Assembly: GCF_026544205.1 (NCBI RefSeq)
Contig: NZ_JALNUI010000015.1
Coordinates: forward strand, 1-64,000
Length of the DNA: 64,000 bases
Source: Curtobacterium sp. GC_Cur_3
Lineage (GTDB): Bacteria; Actinomycetota; Actinomycetes; Actinomycetales; Microbacteriaceae
Reading direction: 5' to 3'
A program made the translations under genes and the position numbers. How positions within the stretch are numbered: position 1 is the first letter of the stretch; every line of letters begins with the position of its first letter. The notes under the pieces were generated by a model. That model was not told the origin of the DNA. It did not search any database and saw only the letters and a program-made list of their open reading frames with translations. This document shows, one piece after another, positions 35,658-43,887 of the stretch.

Positions 35658-36218
35658 TCAGACCGGCTGCAGCGGGGTCAGCGCGCCCTCGGGGAGCTCG
35701 ACGCGGATCGCGTCGCCCTGCCGGACGACACCGCCCGACACCACGACGCTCATCACCCCGCCCTTGCGCTCGACGACGCCGTCGTCGGTCTTGCCCAGGA
35801 CCTCGCGGAGGAGCCCGGGTTCGAAGCCGTTGATCTGCTGGCACGGGTTGCGCAGGCCGGTGACGCGGACGCAGGCGTCGTCGCCGAGGTGCAGCAGGGT
35901 CCCCTCCGGCAGGTCGAGCAGGTCGATGCCGCGCGTGGTGACGTTCTCGCCGAGCTCCCCCGGCGCGACCGCGTAGCCGGCCTCGGCGACCTCGTCGAAC
36001 AGCTCGGCGTGGATCAGGTGCACCTGGCGGAGGTTCGGCTGCGACGGGTCCCGCGCCACCCGTGAGCGGTGCTGCACGGTGGTGCCGGCGTGGGCGTCAC
36101 CCTCGACACCCCAGCCCTCGACGAGGGTGAGCTCCTGCACGACCGGCTTGCTGAACCGGTGGTCGCTGTCCCTGCTCACCGCGACCACGCGCGGCCTGTC
36201 CTCGTGTTCAGCGTTCAT
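35658..36218 (-). CDS. MOSC domain protein
   Basis: 186-residue MOSC (molybdenum cofactor sulfurase C-terminal) protein. Typical: VVAVSRDSDHRFSKPVVQEL, GVEGDAHAGTTVQHRSRV, GELGENVTTRGIDL and the conserved cysteine in GLRNPCQQINGF. Such proteins carry sulfur or relate to molybdenum cofactor and to reduction of N-hydroxylated compounds; no molybdopterin genes are nearby. Start ATG 36218; divergent from the phospholipase D-like gene by 58 bp. Confidence 0.9.
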   Translation of the reverse strand: MNAEHEDRPRVVAVSRDSDHRFSKPVVQELTLVEGWGVEGDAHAGTTVQHRSRVARDPSQPNLRQVHLIHAELFDEVAEAGYAVAPGELGENVTTRGIDLLDLPEGTLLHLGDDACVRVTGLRNPCQQINGFEPGLLREVLGKTDDGVVERKGGVMSVVVSGGVVRQGDAIRVELPEGALTPLQPV

Positions 36219-36276
36219 GGGGCGATTCTCGCGCACACCCGGGGCGAACGGCGAGGGCTCCCCGTAGTGTTCGATC

Positions 36277-37854
36277 GTGCCCACCGACCCACGTCACTGG
36301 TTCCTGTCCCGCGACGAGCGCGGCAACACCGCCACCGAGGTGCATGCCGGCGCCGGTGACACCCCCGCCTGGTCCGAGGGCAACCTCGTCCGCCCGCTCG
36401 TGCACGGGGCGCCGTACTTCGAGCGCATCCACGCCGAGCTGACCGCGCTCGGGCCCGGCGACCGCGTGTGGTTCACCGACTGGCGCGGTGACGCCGACGA
36501 ACGCCTGCTGCCCGACGGCCCCACGATCGGCGACCTGCTGGCCGACCGGGCGCGCGCAGGGGTGGAGGTCCGCGGGCTGATCTGGCGCTCCCACGGCGAG
36601 CGCATCTCGGCGTCGCTCAGCTCCCGGGCGAACGAACTGCTGGGGCGGAAGATCAACGACGCCGGTGGCGAGGTCCTCCTCGACCAGCGCGTCCGCGTGT
36701 TCGGCTCCCACCACCAGAAGTTCTTCGTCATCCAGCACCGTGACGACCCCGCGCGGGACGTCGCCTACGTCGGCGGCATCGACCTCTGCCACAGCCGCCG
36801 TGACGACGCGGCGCACGAGGGCGACCCGCAGCCGATCTCGATCGACTCCCGCTACGGCAAGCAGCCCGCGTGGCACGACGCCTCGATGGAGCTCCGTGGC
36901 CCGGTCGTCGCCGACGTCCTCGCCGTGTTCGCCGAGCGGTGGGACGACCCGCACCCGCTCGACCGCAGCCTGCCGTACCGGATGCTCCTGCAGCGCCTCG
37001 TCCGGATGCCGCGCCGCCCCGAGCCGCTGCCCGAGCGCACGCCCGCGCCACCGCCCGCCGGTGACCACGCGGTGCAGCTCCTCCGCACCTACGGCGTGAA
37101 GCGCCCGCCGTTCCCGTTCGCGCCGCAGGGTGAGCGGAGCATCGCGCGGGCCTACGGCAAGGCCTTCCGCACGGCCCAGCACCTCATCTCCATCGAGGAC
37201 CAGTACCTCTGGTCACGCGAGGTCGCGACCGGCATCGCCGAGGCACTCGAGCGGAACCCCGAGCTCCGCGTGGTCATCCTCGTGCCCCGGTACCCGAACT
37301 CCGACGGGGTGCTCGGCGGGCCCCCGAGCCGCCTCGGGCAGATCGACGCGATCACGACCCTCCGCCGCACAGCACCCGACCGCGTGGGCGTCTTCGACCT
37401 GGAGCACGAGTCCGGCCGCCCGATCTACATCCACGCGAAGGTCTGCATCGTCGACGACACCTGGTTCACGATCGGGTCGGACAACTTCAACCGGCGCTCC
37501 TGGACGTCCGACAGCGAGCTCACCTGCGCCGTGGTCGACGGGTCCGAGGGGGACGGGTCACTCGCACGGGACCTCCGGCACGAGCTCTGGGCCGAGCACC
37601 TCGCGACGACACCGGACGACCCGCGGCTGGACGGCTCGGGCGCCGAGCTCCTCGCGCTCTGGCGGTCCCACGCCCGGGCGCTCGACCACTGGTACGAGGA
37701 CGGCCAGCCCGGCCCACGTCCCCCCGGTCGCATCCGGCAGCACCAGCCGGAGCCGGTGTCCGCGCTGCAGCGTCTGTGGGCAGCCCCGGCGGCACGGCTC
37801 GCGGTGGACCCGGACGGTCGGCCGCGCGCGCTGCGGGGCACGACGCAGTTCTGA
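36277..37854 (+). CDS. phospholipase D-like protein
   Basis: 525-residue PLD superfamily protein with two HKD regions. The second is intact: His386-Ala-Lys388-x4-Asp393 with IGSDNFNRRSW. The first has His146-Gln-Lys148 but Gln153 where the Asp should be, followed by a short insertion (HRDDPARD) before VAYVGGIDL. No signal peptide is apparent, so cytoplasmic or membrane-associated. GTG start 36277 follows TAGTGT by 6 bases: a leaderless promoter. Likely acts on phosphodiester bonds of phospholipids; substrate unproven. Confidence 0.88.
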   Translation: MPTDPRHWFLSRDERGNTATEVHAGAGDTPAWSEGNLVRPLVHGAPYFERIHAELTALGPGDRVWFTDWRGDADERLLPDGPTIGDLLADRARAGVEVRGLIWRSHGERISASLSSRANELLGRKINDAGGEVLLDQRVRVFGSHHQKFFVIQHRDDPARDVAYVGGIDLCHSRRDDAAHEGDPQPISIDSRYGKQPAWHDASMELRGPVVADVLAVFAERWDDPHPLDRSLPYRMLLQRLVRMPRRPEPLPERTPAPPPAGDHAVQLLRTYGVKRPPFPFAPQGERSIARAYGKAFRTAQHLISIEDQYLWSREVATGIAEALERNPELRVVILVPRYPNSDGVLGGPPSRLGQIDAITTLRRTAPDRVGVFDLEHESGRPIYIHAKVCIVDDTWFTIGSDNFNRRSWTSDSELTCAVVDGSEGDGSLARDLRHELWAEHLATTPDDPRLDGSGAELLALWRSHARALDHWYEDGQPGPRPPGRIRQHQPEPVSALQRLWAAPAARLAVDPDGRPRALRGTTQF

Positions 37855-37867
37855 CGCGACCCCGGAC

Positions 37868-37911
37868 CGGACGGGAGGCTCGGTGCCAGCTGGCACCGAG
37901 CCTCCCGTCCG
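37868..37911. terminator. palindromic repeat family A, copy 8
   Basis: Perfect 44-bp palindrome, the longest uninterrupted copy (arm CGGACGGGAGGCTCGGTGCC plus AG). 13 bases behind the phospholipase stop. Confidence 0.88.
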
Positions 37912-37969
37912 TCTCGGTCTGACCCCGGAACCCGCGGGTCCGCCGCCGGCCCGTTCCCGAATCGCGTCG

Positions 37970-38017
37970 TGACGGATCTGGTCGGCCCACCCCGAGATCC
38001 GCGAACCGGATCCGTCA
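37970..38017. repeat. dispersed palindromic repeat family B, copy 2
   Basis: 48 bp, inverted relative to 7725-7772: ends TGACGGATCTGG and CGCGAACCGGATCCGTCA. Intergenic between converging genes. Confidence 0.75.
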
Positions 38018-38114
38018 CGCCACAGAACGAGAACCGTCGTCCCCTGCACAGACCGTCGCTGTGGCCCCAACCCGCAGGCCGGGCGCCCGCGGAACGAGGA
38101 CCGCCATCCGGTGC

Positions 38115-39587
38115 TCAGACCGTCGCTTCGGTCCCTCGCGCCTTGCCGACGACCACGTCGACGATCCCGGCGACCAGCGCCGCGGCGACGAAGCCGAGCG
38201 AGACGCCGAGCCCGAGCGGCAGGCCCTTCGCGTAGTCACCGTTCGAGTTCGCCAGGATCGAGTAGAAGACGCTGCCGACCGCAGCGATCCCCACTGCGGA
38301 CCCGACCCGAGCGCCGACCTGGATGAGGCCGCCCGCGGAGCCGCCCTGTTCGACGGGCACCTCGGAGAGCGTGAGGGTCTGGTTCGGGGAGATGGTGAGG
38401 CCGGAACCGATGCCGGCGACGAGCAGCGGCAGGACGAGCCACCAGCCGAGGTCGGAGCGGTAGTGGTTCGCGACCACCCAGATGACCGCACCGAGCCCGA
38501 GGAGCACGAGGATCGTCCCGATGACGATGAGCTGCCGGCCGAAGCGGTGCACGATCCGGCCGCCGATGGTCGAGGCGATGCCCGAACCGATCGCGAACGG
38601 CACCGACGACAGCCCGGCCATCAGCGCCGAGTAGTGCAGGCCCGACTGCAGCGCGAGCGTCAGGACGAAGAACAGCGGGGTGAAGCCGGCGAAGTAGAGG
38701 GTGGCCAGGCCGACGCCGAGGGAGAACGACCGACGGCGGAACAGCTTCAGGTCGATCAGGGGCTCCTTCGTCCGCTCGTAGCGTCGCTCCCACAGCACGA
38801 ACAGCGCGCCGAGCACGACGGCGACGACCACGAGCCACCACTTCGTGTTCCCCTTCCACTCCGAGGACTGCACGAACGGCAGGAGCAGTGCGACCACCGC
38901 GGCGCCGAGCAGCACGATGCCGACCGGGTCGAAGTCGTGCTTCCGACCCCGCTCGGTGCTGGTCATGCCCGGCAGGTAGCGGAAGGCCAGGAGGATCGTG
39001 ACGATGCCGACGGGCAGGTTCACGAAGAAGACGAAGCGCCAGCCGTTCTCGGTGCCGAACGCCGTGATGAGCAGGCCGCCGATTAGCGGACCGATCGCGG
39101 TCGCGATGCCCACCGTCGCACCGAAGAGCCCGAAGGCGGTGCCCCGCTCCTTGCCGCGGAAGAGCTGCTGGATGAGCGCGGTGACCTGCGGGGTGAGCAG
39201 ACCGCCCGCGAGCCCCTGCACCAGGCGGGCGATCACCAGGACGATGCCGTTCGGCGCGAACCCGCACAGGGCACTCGCCACGGTGAAGAGCCCGACCCCG
39301 ATGACGAACATCCGGCGGCGGCCCGTGGCGTCACCGAGCCGCCCTCCGGGCACGAGCAGCAGCCCGAAGGACAGGGCGTACCCGGACAGGATCCACTGGA
39401 CGGCCTCGGGCGAGGTCCCGGGGAGCCCGGTCGAGATGGACTGCAGCGCGACGTTGACGATCGAGACGTCGAGGAGCACGATCCCGCCGCCGAGCAGGCA
39501 GATGACGAGTGCTTTCCAGCGGTTCGGATCCGGCTGGTCGGAGGGAGCCACGTCGGACTCAGGAGTTGTGCGATCTTCAGCTGTCAT
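38115..39587 (-). CDS. MFS transporter, DHA2/EmrB-QacA type
   Basis: 490-residue, 14-helix exporter. Signatures: GGIVLLDVSIVNVALQSIST, VQWILSGYALSFGLLLVPGG (motif A region GRLGDATGRRRMF) and motif C IGPLIGGLL. Long conserved C-terminal half with SLPFAIGS-like repeats and ISPNQTLTLSEV. It lies 44 bp behind the SDR gene on the same strand, with its own TAGCGT -10-like box 9 bases before ATG. Substrate unknown. Confidence 0.9.
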   Translation of the reverse strand: MTAEDRTTPESDVAPSDQPDPNRWKALVICLLGGGIVLLDVSIVNVALQSISTGLPGTSPEAVQWILSGYALSFGLLLVPGGRLGDATGRRRMFVIGVGLFTVASALCGFAPNGIVLVIARLVQGLAGGLLTPQVTALIQQLFRGKERGTAFGLFGATVGIATAIGPLIGGLLITAFGTENGWRFVFFVNLPVGIVTILLAFRYLPGMTSTERGRKHDFDPVGIVLLGAAVVALLLPFVQSSEWKGNTKWWLVVVAVVLGALFVLWERRYERTKEPLIDLKLFRRRSFSLGVGLATLYFAGFTPLFFVLTLALQSGLHYSALMAGLSSVPFAIGSGIASTIGGRIVHRFGRQLIVIGTILVLLGLGAVIWVVANHYRSDLGWWLVLPLLVAGIGSGLTISPNQTLTLSEVPVEQGGSAGGLIQVGARVGSAVGIAAVGSVFYSILANSNGDYAKGLPLGLGVSLGFVAAALVAGIVDVVVGKARGTEATV

Positions 39588-39631
39588 GACGACCCCACGC
39601 TAGGCTCGCGAACCTGCCCGTGGCACCGGGA

Positions 39632-41098
39632 TCACCAGGCGCTGGGTTGGTAGTCCTTCAGGAACACGCCGAACAGGTCCTCACCCGCTTCTCCGCGCAC
39701 GATCGGGTCGTACACGCGCGCCGCTCCGTCGACCAGGTCGAGCGGAGCGTGGAAGCCCTCCTCCGCCAGTCGCACCTTCGTCGGGTGCGGCCGCTCGTCG
39801 GTGATCCAGCCCGTGTCGACGCTCGTCATGAGGATCCGGTCCGTCTCGAACATCTCCTGCGCACTCGTCCGCGTCAGCATGTTGACCGCGGCCTTCGCCA
39901 TGTTCGTGTGCGGGTGCCCCGGCCCCTTGTACGCACGGCCGAAGACCCCTTCCATCGCGCTCACGTTCACCACGTAGGTCCGGCGTGCGCCACTCGCTGC
40001 CATCGCCGCGCGGAGCTTCGAGATCAGGATGAACGGCGCCGTCGTGTTGGCGAGCTGCACCTCGAGCATCTCGAGCGGGTCCACCTCGTCGACCTGCTGC
40101 GTCCAGGAGTTCACGTCGTGCAGGTCCGGGACCAGACCGCCGGCGTCGATCGCGGTTCCTCCGGCCAGTCGTTCGAGCGAGCTCGACCCCGGGGCCATCG
40201 CCTGCTCGGTGAGCTCCTCCGCCCGAGCAGCAGCGGCCGCGAGCACGGGGTGCGCCGTGACCGAGCGCGCCAGAGCCAGCGGGTGCTGGTCGTTCGTGTG
40301 GCCGAACGTCACCAGCTCGGGCAGTGGCCCGTCCGGCAGAGGTGCGAGTTCGGCGTCGGCGAGCGGCTGGTACGCCCCCGGCGACCGGCGCACGGTCTGC
40401 GTGGCGTTGTTCACCAGGATGTCGAGGGGTCCCGACGCGGCGACGTCCTCCGCGAGCCCGATGACCTGGGCGGGGTCGCGCAGGTCGATGCCGACGACCT
40501 TCAGGCGCGACATCCAGTCGGCGGAGTCGGGCAGGCTCGCGAACCGGCGAACGGCGTCGCGCGGGAACCGGGTCGTGATGGTGGTGTGGGCGCCGTCGCG
40601 CAGCAGCCGGAGCGCGATGTACATGCCGATCTTCGCGCGGCCGCCGGTGAGCAGGGCGCGCTTGCCCGTCAGGTCGGTCCGGGCGTCGCGCTTGGCGTGG
40701 CTCATCGCCGCGCACGCCGGGCACAGCTGGTGGTAGAACGCGTCGACGACCGTGTACTGCTGCTTGCACATGTAGCAGGGGCGCGCCTTCAGCAGGGTGC
40801 CGGCGGTGACCGCTGCCGTCGAGGTGCTGATCGGGACGCCGCGGGTCTCGTCGTCGATCCGGTCGGCGGCGCCGGTCGCGGTCGCGGCGATGACCCGTCG
40901 ATCGGCCTCGGCGATGACCGCACGCTTCTCCAGACGGTGCGCGCGCTTCACGGCCTTGAACATCTTCGCCGTCGCCTGCCGCACGCGGACGAAGTCGGGG
41001 TGCGCCTCGTCGATCTCGGTCAACTGCTCCAGGACCCGGAGCGTGACGGCGAGGTCCTCGGGAGGGATGCTGCTGGGGTCGAGGGGCTCGGAGGTCAC
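39632..41098 (-). CDS. SDR-family oxidoreductase with N-terminal zinc ribbon
   Basis: 488 residues in three parts: a helical N-terminus (about 1-85), a CxxC...CxxC zinc ribbon (CYMCKQQYTVVDAFYHQLCP, ending AC) at about 108-128, and a short-chain dehydrogenase domain with GKRALLTGGRAKIGMYIALR, DILVNNATQ and a YVVNVSAMEGVFGRAYKGPG active region (Ser, Tyr, Lys variant). Long insertions interrupt the Rossmann fold, so it is an atypical SDR. GTG 41098 follows TAGAAT by 5 bases, a leaderless start; the frame extends only 16 codons further. Function unknown. Confidence 0.8.
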   Translation of the reverse strand: MTSEPLDPSSIPPEDLAVTLRVLEQLTEIDEAHPDFVRVRQATAKMFKAVKRAHRLEKRAVIAEADRRVIAATATGAADRIDDETRGVPISTSTAAVTAGTLLKARPCYMCKQQYTVVDAFYHQLCPACAAMSHAKRDARTDLTGKRALLTGGRAKIGMYIALRLLRDGAHTTITTRFPRDAVRRFASLPDSADWMSRLKVVGIDLRDPAQVIGLAEDVAASGPLDILVNNATQTVRRSPGAYQPLADAELAPLPDGPLPELVTFGHTNDQHPLALARSVTAHPVLAAAAARAEELTEQAMAPGSSSLERLAGGTAIDAGGLVPDLHDVNSWTQQVDEVDPLEMLEVQLANTTAPFILISKLRAAMAASGARRTYVVNVSAMEGVFGRAYKGPGHPHTNMAKAAVNMLTRTSAQEMFETDRILMTSVDTGWITDERPHPTKVRLAEEGFHAPLDLVDGAARVYDPIVRGEAGEDLFGVFLKDYQPSAW

Positions 41099-41247
41099 AC
41101 GAGATTCTACGGTCCCGCAAAGCCGCGTACTGAGCCCCACCGCCACACCCTCGTTCTGGGGGCCGGTGAAGTGGATGAAGCCCGTGTCCGCACTTCGGGG
41201 GACCGGTACGTTCAGGGCATTCCGCGAACCCGACCCGAACGGAACCC

Positions 41248-41796
41248 ATGCTCAAGATCGTCAACGGCACCATCGCCGGGGCCGCCGGCATCGCCCTGCT
41301 CCTGGGAGGCGCGAGCACCTTCGCCCTCTGGAACGCCGACGCCACGACCCAGCCCTCGACCGTCAGCTCGGGCACGCTCGCCCTGTCCGCGAACTCCGAC
41401 GGTGCCTGGACGGACATCACGAACGGCCGCTCCGACGTGGTCGACATCGCGAGGGTGCGCATGGTGCCGGGCAACACGTACCAGTTCCACCAGACGCTGA
41501 ACGTGACCGCGACCGGGGACGACCTCTCCGCCGACCTGTCCTGGACGCCGCAGAGCATCACCGGCGACGCCGACCTCATCGCGGCCTCGACGCAGTCGCT
41601 CGGCGTCTCGTCGACGAGCTCGTCGCTGGCCCCTGCCGGCCGGACCAGCTGGACCGTGAAGCCCACGGCGGGGACCTCGGTGCTCGACGTGACCTACACG
41701 ATCGGTCTCTCGTCGGACGTGACGACCGGCAAGGCGCAGACGATCGACCTGAGCGGGCTGACGTTCACGCTGACGCAGAACCCGATCGAGGACTGA
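41248..41796 (+). CDS. secreted protein with SipW-type (alternate) signal peptide
   Basis: 182 residues. The N-terminus (LKIVNGTIAGAAGIALLLGG, then ASTFALWNADATT) matches the alternate-type signal peptide family processed by SipW-like peptidases. The mature part is a Thr/Ser-rich beta protein resembling TasA/camelysin-like surface proteins (LNVTATGDDLSADLSWTPQS). No SipW peptidase or second surface protein lies beside it, which is unusual for the family. A 149-bp region upstream should hold its promoter; none was obvious. Confidence 0.78.
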   Translation: MLKIVNGTIAGAAGIALLLGGASTFALWNADATTQPSTVSSGTLALSANSDGAWTDITNGRSDVVDIARVRMVPGNTYQFHQTLNVTATGDDLSADLSWTPQSITGDADLIAASTQSLGVSSTSSSLAPAGRTSWTVKPTAGTSVLDVTYTIGLSSDVTTGKAQTIDLSGLTFTLTQNPIED

Positions 41797-41845
41797 CCGC
41801 GGCGGCTTCGACCTCGCTTTGGTCGACAACGCCCGGCGTGCTGAT

Positions 41846-41878
41846 GTTGCGTATGTCACCGGTACGGGGCAGGCTGAG
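41846..41878 (+). promoter_or_regulatory. putative promoter shared with 22723-22754
   Basis: Contains the same GTTGCGTATGTCAC word, then 17 bases after TTGCGT a CAGGCT that could be a -10. Confidence 0.5.
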
Positions 41879-41918
41879 ACGCATCCGGCGAGGGGCGCCG
41901 GCAGGAGAGGAGAGGACG

Positions 41919-42212
41919 GTGCACTCCCACACCCCGAGAGCCGCGCACCCCGTGCGCCGCTGGATGCCCGCGGTCCTGACACTCGGCAGCCTCGCGGCAG
42001 CGGTGATTGCATGGGCATCGTCCTGGCCGACGATCGCGGTTGTCCTGCTGCTCGCGACGTCCTGCGTCAGCGCCTTCTCCAGGCCCGTCATCGGCGACAC
42101 CCCGGTCGCCGGGCCGGCACCGTCCGTCGATCCCGGTGACGTGCGGCGTTACCGCGAGGAACACCCGGGAGTGACCATCAGCGACGCCGTCGCAGCCACC
42201 ACACGCCGGTGA
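41919..42212 (+). CDS. small two-helix membrane protein
   Basis: 97 residues, family not recognised. Basic N-terminus (HTPRAAHPVRRW), two hydrophobic stretches (about 16-30 and 33-48), then a polar tail ending in DVRRYREEHPGVTISDAVAA. GTG 41919 has GGAGAGGAGAGG upstream. It resembles the 79-residue protein at 22789 in layout and promoter, so the two are probably co-regulated. Confidence 0.68.
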   Translation: MHSHTPRAAHPVRRWMPAVLTLGSLAAAVIAWASSWPTIAVVLLLATSCVSAFSRPVIGDTPVAGPAPSVDPGDVRRYREEHPGVTISDAVAATTRR

Positions 42213-42252
42213 AGGACGTGGGCACCGTCGCCGCTCACCGGCGCGACCCGAT

Positions 42253-42298
42253 ACGGACTGGAGGCGCGGTACGGGCCCGCCCCGCGCCTCCAGTCCGT
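42253..42298. terminator. palindromic repeat family A, copy 9 (GACTGGAGGC subtype)
   Basis: Outer arms ACGGACTGGAGGCGCGG and CCGCGCCTCCAGTCCGT with a GGGCCC centre, 40 bases behind the small membrane protein gene. Confidence 0.83.
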
Positions 42299-42405
42299 CA
42301 TCGGTGACCACCCAGAGCCAAGTCATCCCCGTGGCGGACGCTGGTGCGCGGCCGGCGCCGCTAGCGTGAGTGGGACGCGCCGTAGGCGCACCGAGGGGGC
42401 ACACC

Positions 42406-42639
42406 GTGATCGAGAACCTGAGCGGCCTCCACGTGCTGGTCATCCTGGTCTTCCTCGCGCTGGAGGTCCTCGCGCTGGTGCAGGTCTGGCGCGATCGCCG
42501 TCGCAGCAACCTCGTCAAGGTGCTCTGGACGGTGGCCATCGTCGCGCTCCCCGTCATCGGCCTGCTCGGATGGGCCGTCAACTGGGTGCTCGGACGCGCA
42601 GCCGACCGCCTGAACCGACCCGCCGGACCGGCCGCCTAG
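42406..42639 (+). CDS. PLDc_N domain small membrane protein
   Basis: 77 residues of the phospholipase D nuclease N-terminal (cardiolipin synthase N-terminal) type: hydrophobic LHVLVILVFLALEVLALVQV, a basic loop WRDRRRSNLVKVLWTVAIV, then ALPVIGLLGWAVNWVLGR. Two membrane helices only, with no catalytic domain attached. GTG 42406 has a GAGGGGG site. Followed 24 bp later by an uncharacterised gene; likely one transcript. Confidence 0.78.
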   Translation: MIENLSGLHVLVILVFLALEVLALVQVWRDRRRSNLVKVLWTVAIVALPVIGLLGWAVNWVLGRAADRLNRPAGPAA

Positions 42640-42663
42640 TCCATCCACGGCGACACGCTCGAC

Positions 42664-43236
42664 ATGCCCGGCACTCGCCGCAGCCTCATCGACGCCGCGC
42701 GCGGCCTCACGGGCTCGTTCTCCAGCCGCAACAACGACTACCGAGGCGCGTGGCTCCCCGGTGTCCTGCTGCAGCGCTTCCTCGACGGAAGTGGTGCAGC
42801 CGTCGTGGTCGACCTGGTCCAGCACAGCGACGGCGATGACCACCTCACGGACACGATCCGGGCGACGTACGGCGAACTGCTCCGTTCGGTCCTCGCGCGG
42901 ACAGGGCTGGCCGAGGACGTCGTGGCGACGGCTTCGATCACCATCGACTTCCGACCCCGGGAACCGAACTGGACGCGGGAGGACTGGCTCTCGCCGCGTG
43001 CCGTGCTCGACCGACCGACGTGGTGGTTCGAGGCCATCGTCCGGATCGAGGACGACCGCGGTCACGTCCACACGGCTGCGGACCGCAACTGGTGCTGGCC
43101 GGAGACGCGCCGCCTCCCGATCGGTCAGTCGACCTCCATGCCGGACGGACGCCTGAGCGGTGGCATCGCCACCACGCTCTCCGACGCCGTGCACCGGCGA
43201 TTCCGTCAGCTGGCACCGCGGCGCCTGGGACGCTGA
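42664..43236 (+). CDS. hypothetical protein
   Basis: 190 residues, no family recognised. Soluble, mixed alpha-beta, with a Trp/Arg/Glu-rich middle (FRPREPNWTREDWLSPRAV) and RPTWWFEAIVRIEDDRGHVH; codon use is like its neighbours, so it is probably real. The first ATG lacks a clear Shine-Dalgarno site, so the start is uncertain. Probably in an operon with the PLDc_N gene. Confidence 0.6.
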   Translation: MPGTRRSLIDAARGLTGSFSSRNNDYRGAWLPGVLLQRFLDGSGAAVVVDLVQHSDGDDHLTDTIRATYGELLRSVLARTGLAEDVVATASITIDFRPREPNWTREDWLSPRAVLDRPTWWFEAIVRIEDDRGHVHTAADRNWCWPETRRLPIGQSTSMPDGRLSGGIATTLSDAVHRRFRQLAPRRLGR

Positions 43237-43260
43237 CCGACCCCGCAAACGCACCGCAGG

Positions 43261-43791
43261 TCAGCGCGCCGCGAGCCCCCGCAGCACCAGCTCCACCAAC
43301 CCCCGCGCCTCCACCGCCCACTCCGGACGGTCGGTCGCGGACCCGATGCCGTGCAGCGCGACGAGCACGGCGCCCGGAGTCGCGTCTGCGCGGATCGCAC
43401 CCTCGGCAACGGCAGCCGTCATCAGGTCGCCGAGCGTGCGCTCGAGTTCGCTCCCACCCTCGGCCTGAGTCGCTGGATCGACGACCGACGCGAGGGTCCG
43501 CGCCAACGCCGCATGCTCGACGACGTACTCCACGAACGCGTGCAGGAATCCCTCGAGGCGCTCCCCCGCCGGTCGCGCCGAGTCACGCGCCTCCCCACAG
43601 AGCGCCTCGACCTCACCCTGGTAGACCGCAGCCGCCAACGCCTCCCGCGTCGGGAAGTGCCGGTACAGCGTTCCGACCCCGACACCGGCCCGCGTGGCGA
43701 AGTCGTCGAACCGGAGCTGCTCGTCCTGCTCGAACACGGTCCGAGCCGCCGCGATGATCGCGTCCCGGTTCCGTCGGGCATCGGCGCGCAC
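43261..43791 (-). CDS. TetR/AcrR family transcriptional regulator
   Basis: 176 residues: HTH ARRNRDAIIAAARTVFEQDE, then LRFDDFATRAGVGVGTLYRH, FPTREALAAAVY. C-terminal domain with GERLEGFLHAFVEYVVEHAA. GTG 43791 has GAGGAGG upstream. Divergent from a ketopantoate-reductase-like gene whose promoter carries two copies of a palindrome-containing 18-mer, the probable binding sites. Target ligand unknown. Confidence 0.9.
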   Translation of the reverse strand: MRADARRNRDAIIAAARTVFEQDEQLRFDDFATRAGVGVGTLYRHFPTREALAAAVYQGEVEALCGEARDSARPAGERLEGFLHAFVEYVVEHAALARTLASVVDPATQAEGGSELERTLGDLMTAAVAEGAIRADATPGAVLVALHGIGSATDRPEWAVEARGLVELVLRGLAAR

Positions 43792-43817
43792 TGGTCCTCC
43801 TCGATCGGCAGCAGTCG

Positions 43818-43866
43818 TTGACAAGTGGAGACAGTCTCCGTATGTTCGCAAGTGGAGACAGCCTCC
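43818..43866 (+). promoter_or_regulatory. sigma-70-type promoter with two TetR operator copies
   Basis: TTGACA (43818-43823), 17-base spacer, TATGTT (43841-43846). CAAGTGGAGACAGTCTCC (43822-43839) fills the spacer and CAAGTGGAGACAGCCTCC (43849-43866) covers the expected start; each contains the GGAGAC-N-GTCTCC palindrome, the second with one mismatch. 27-bp spacing. Confidence 0.8.
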
Positions 43867-43887
43867 AACTTAGCGGACAGGTGTGCG

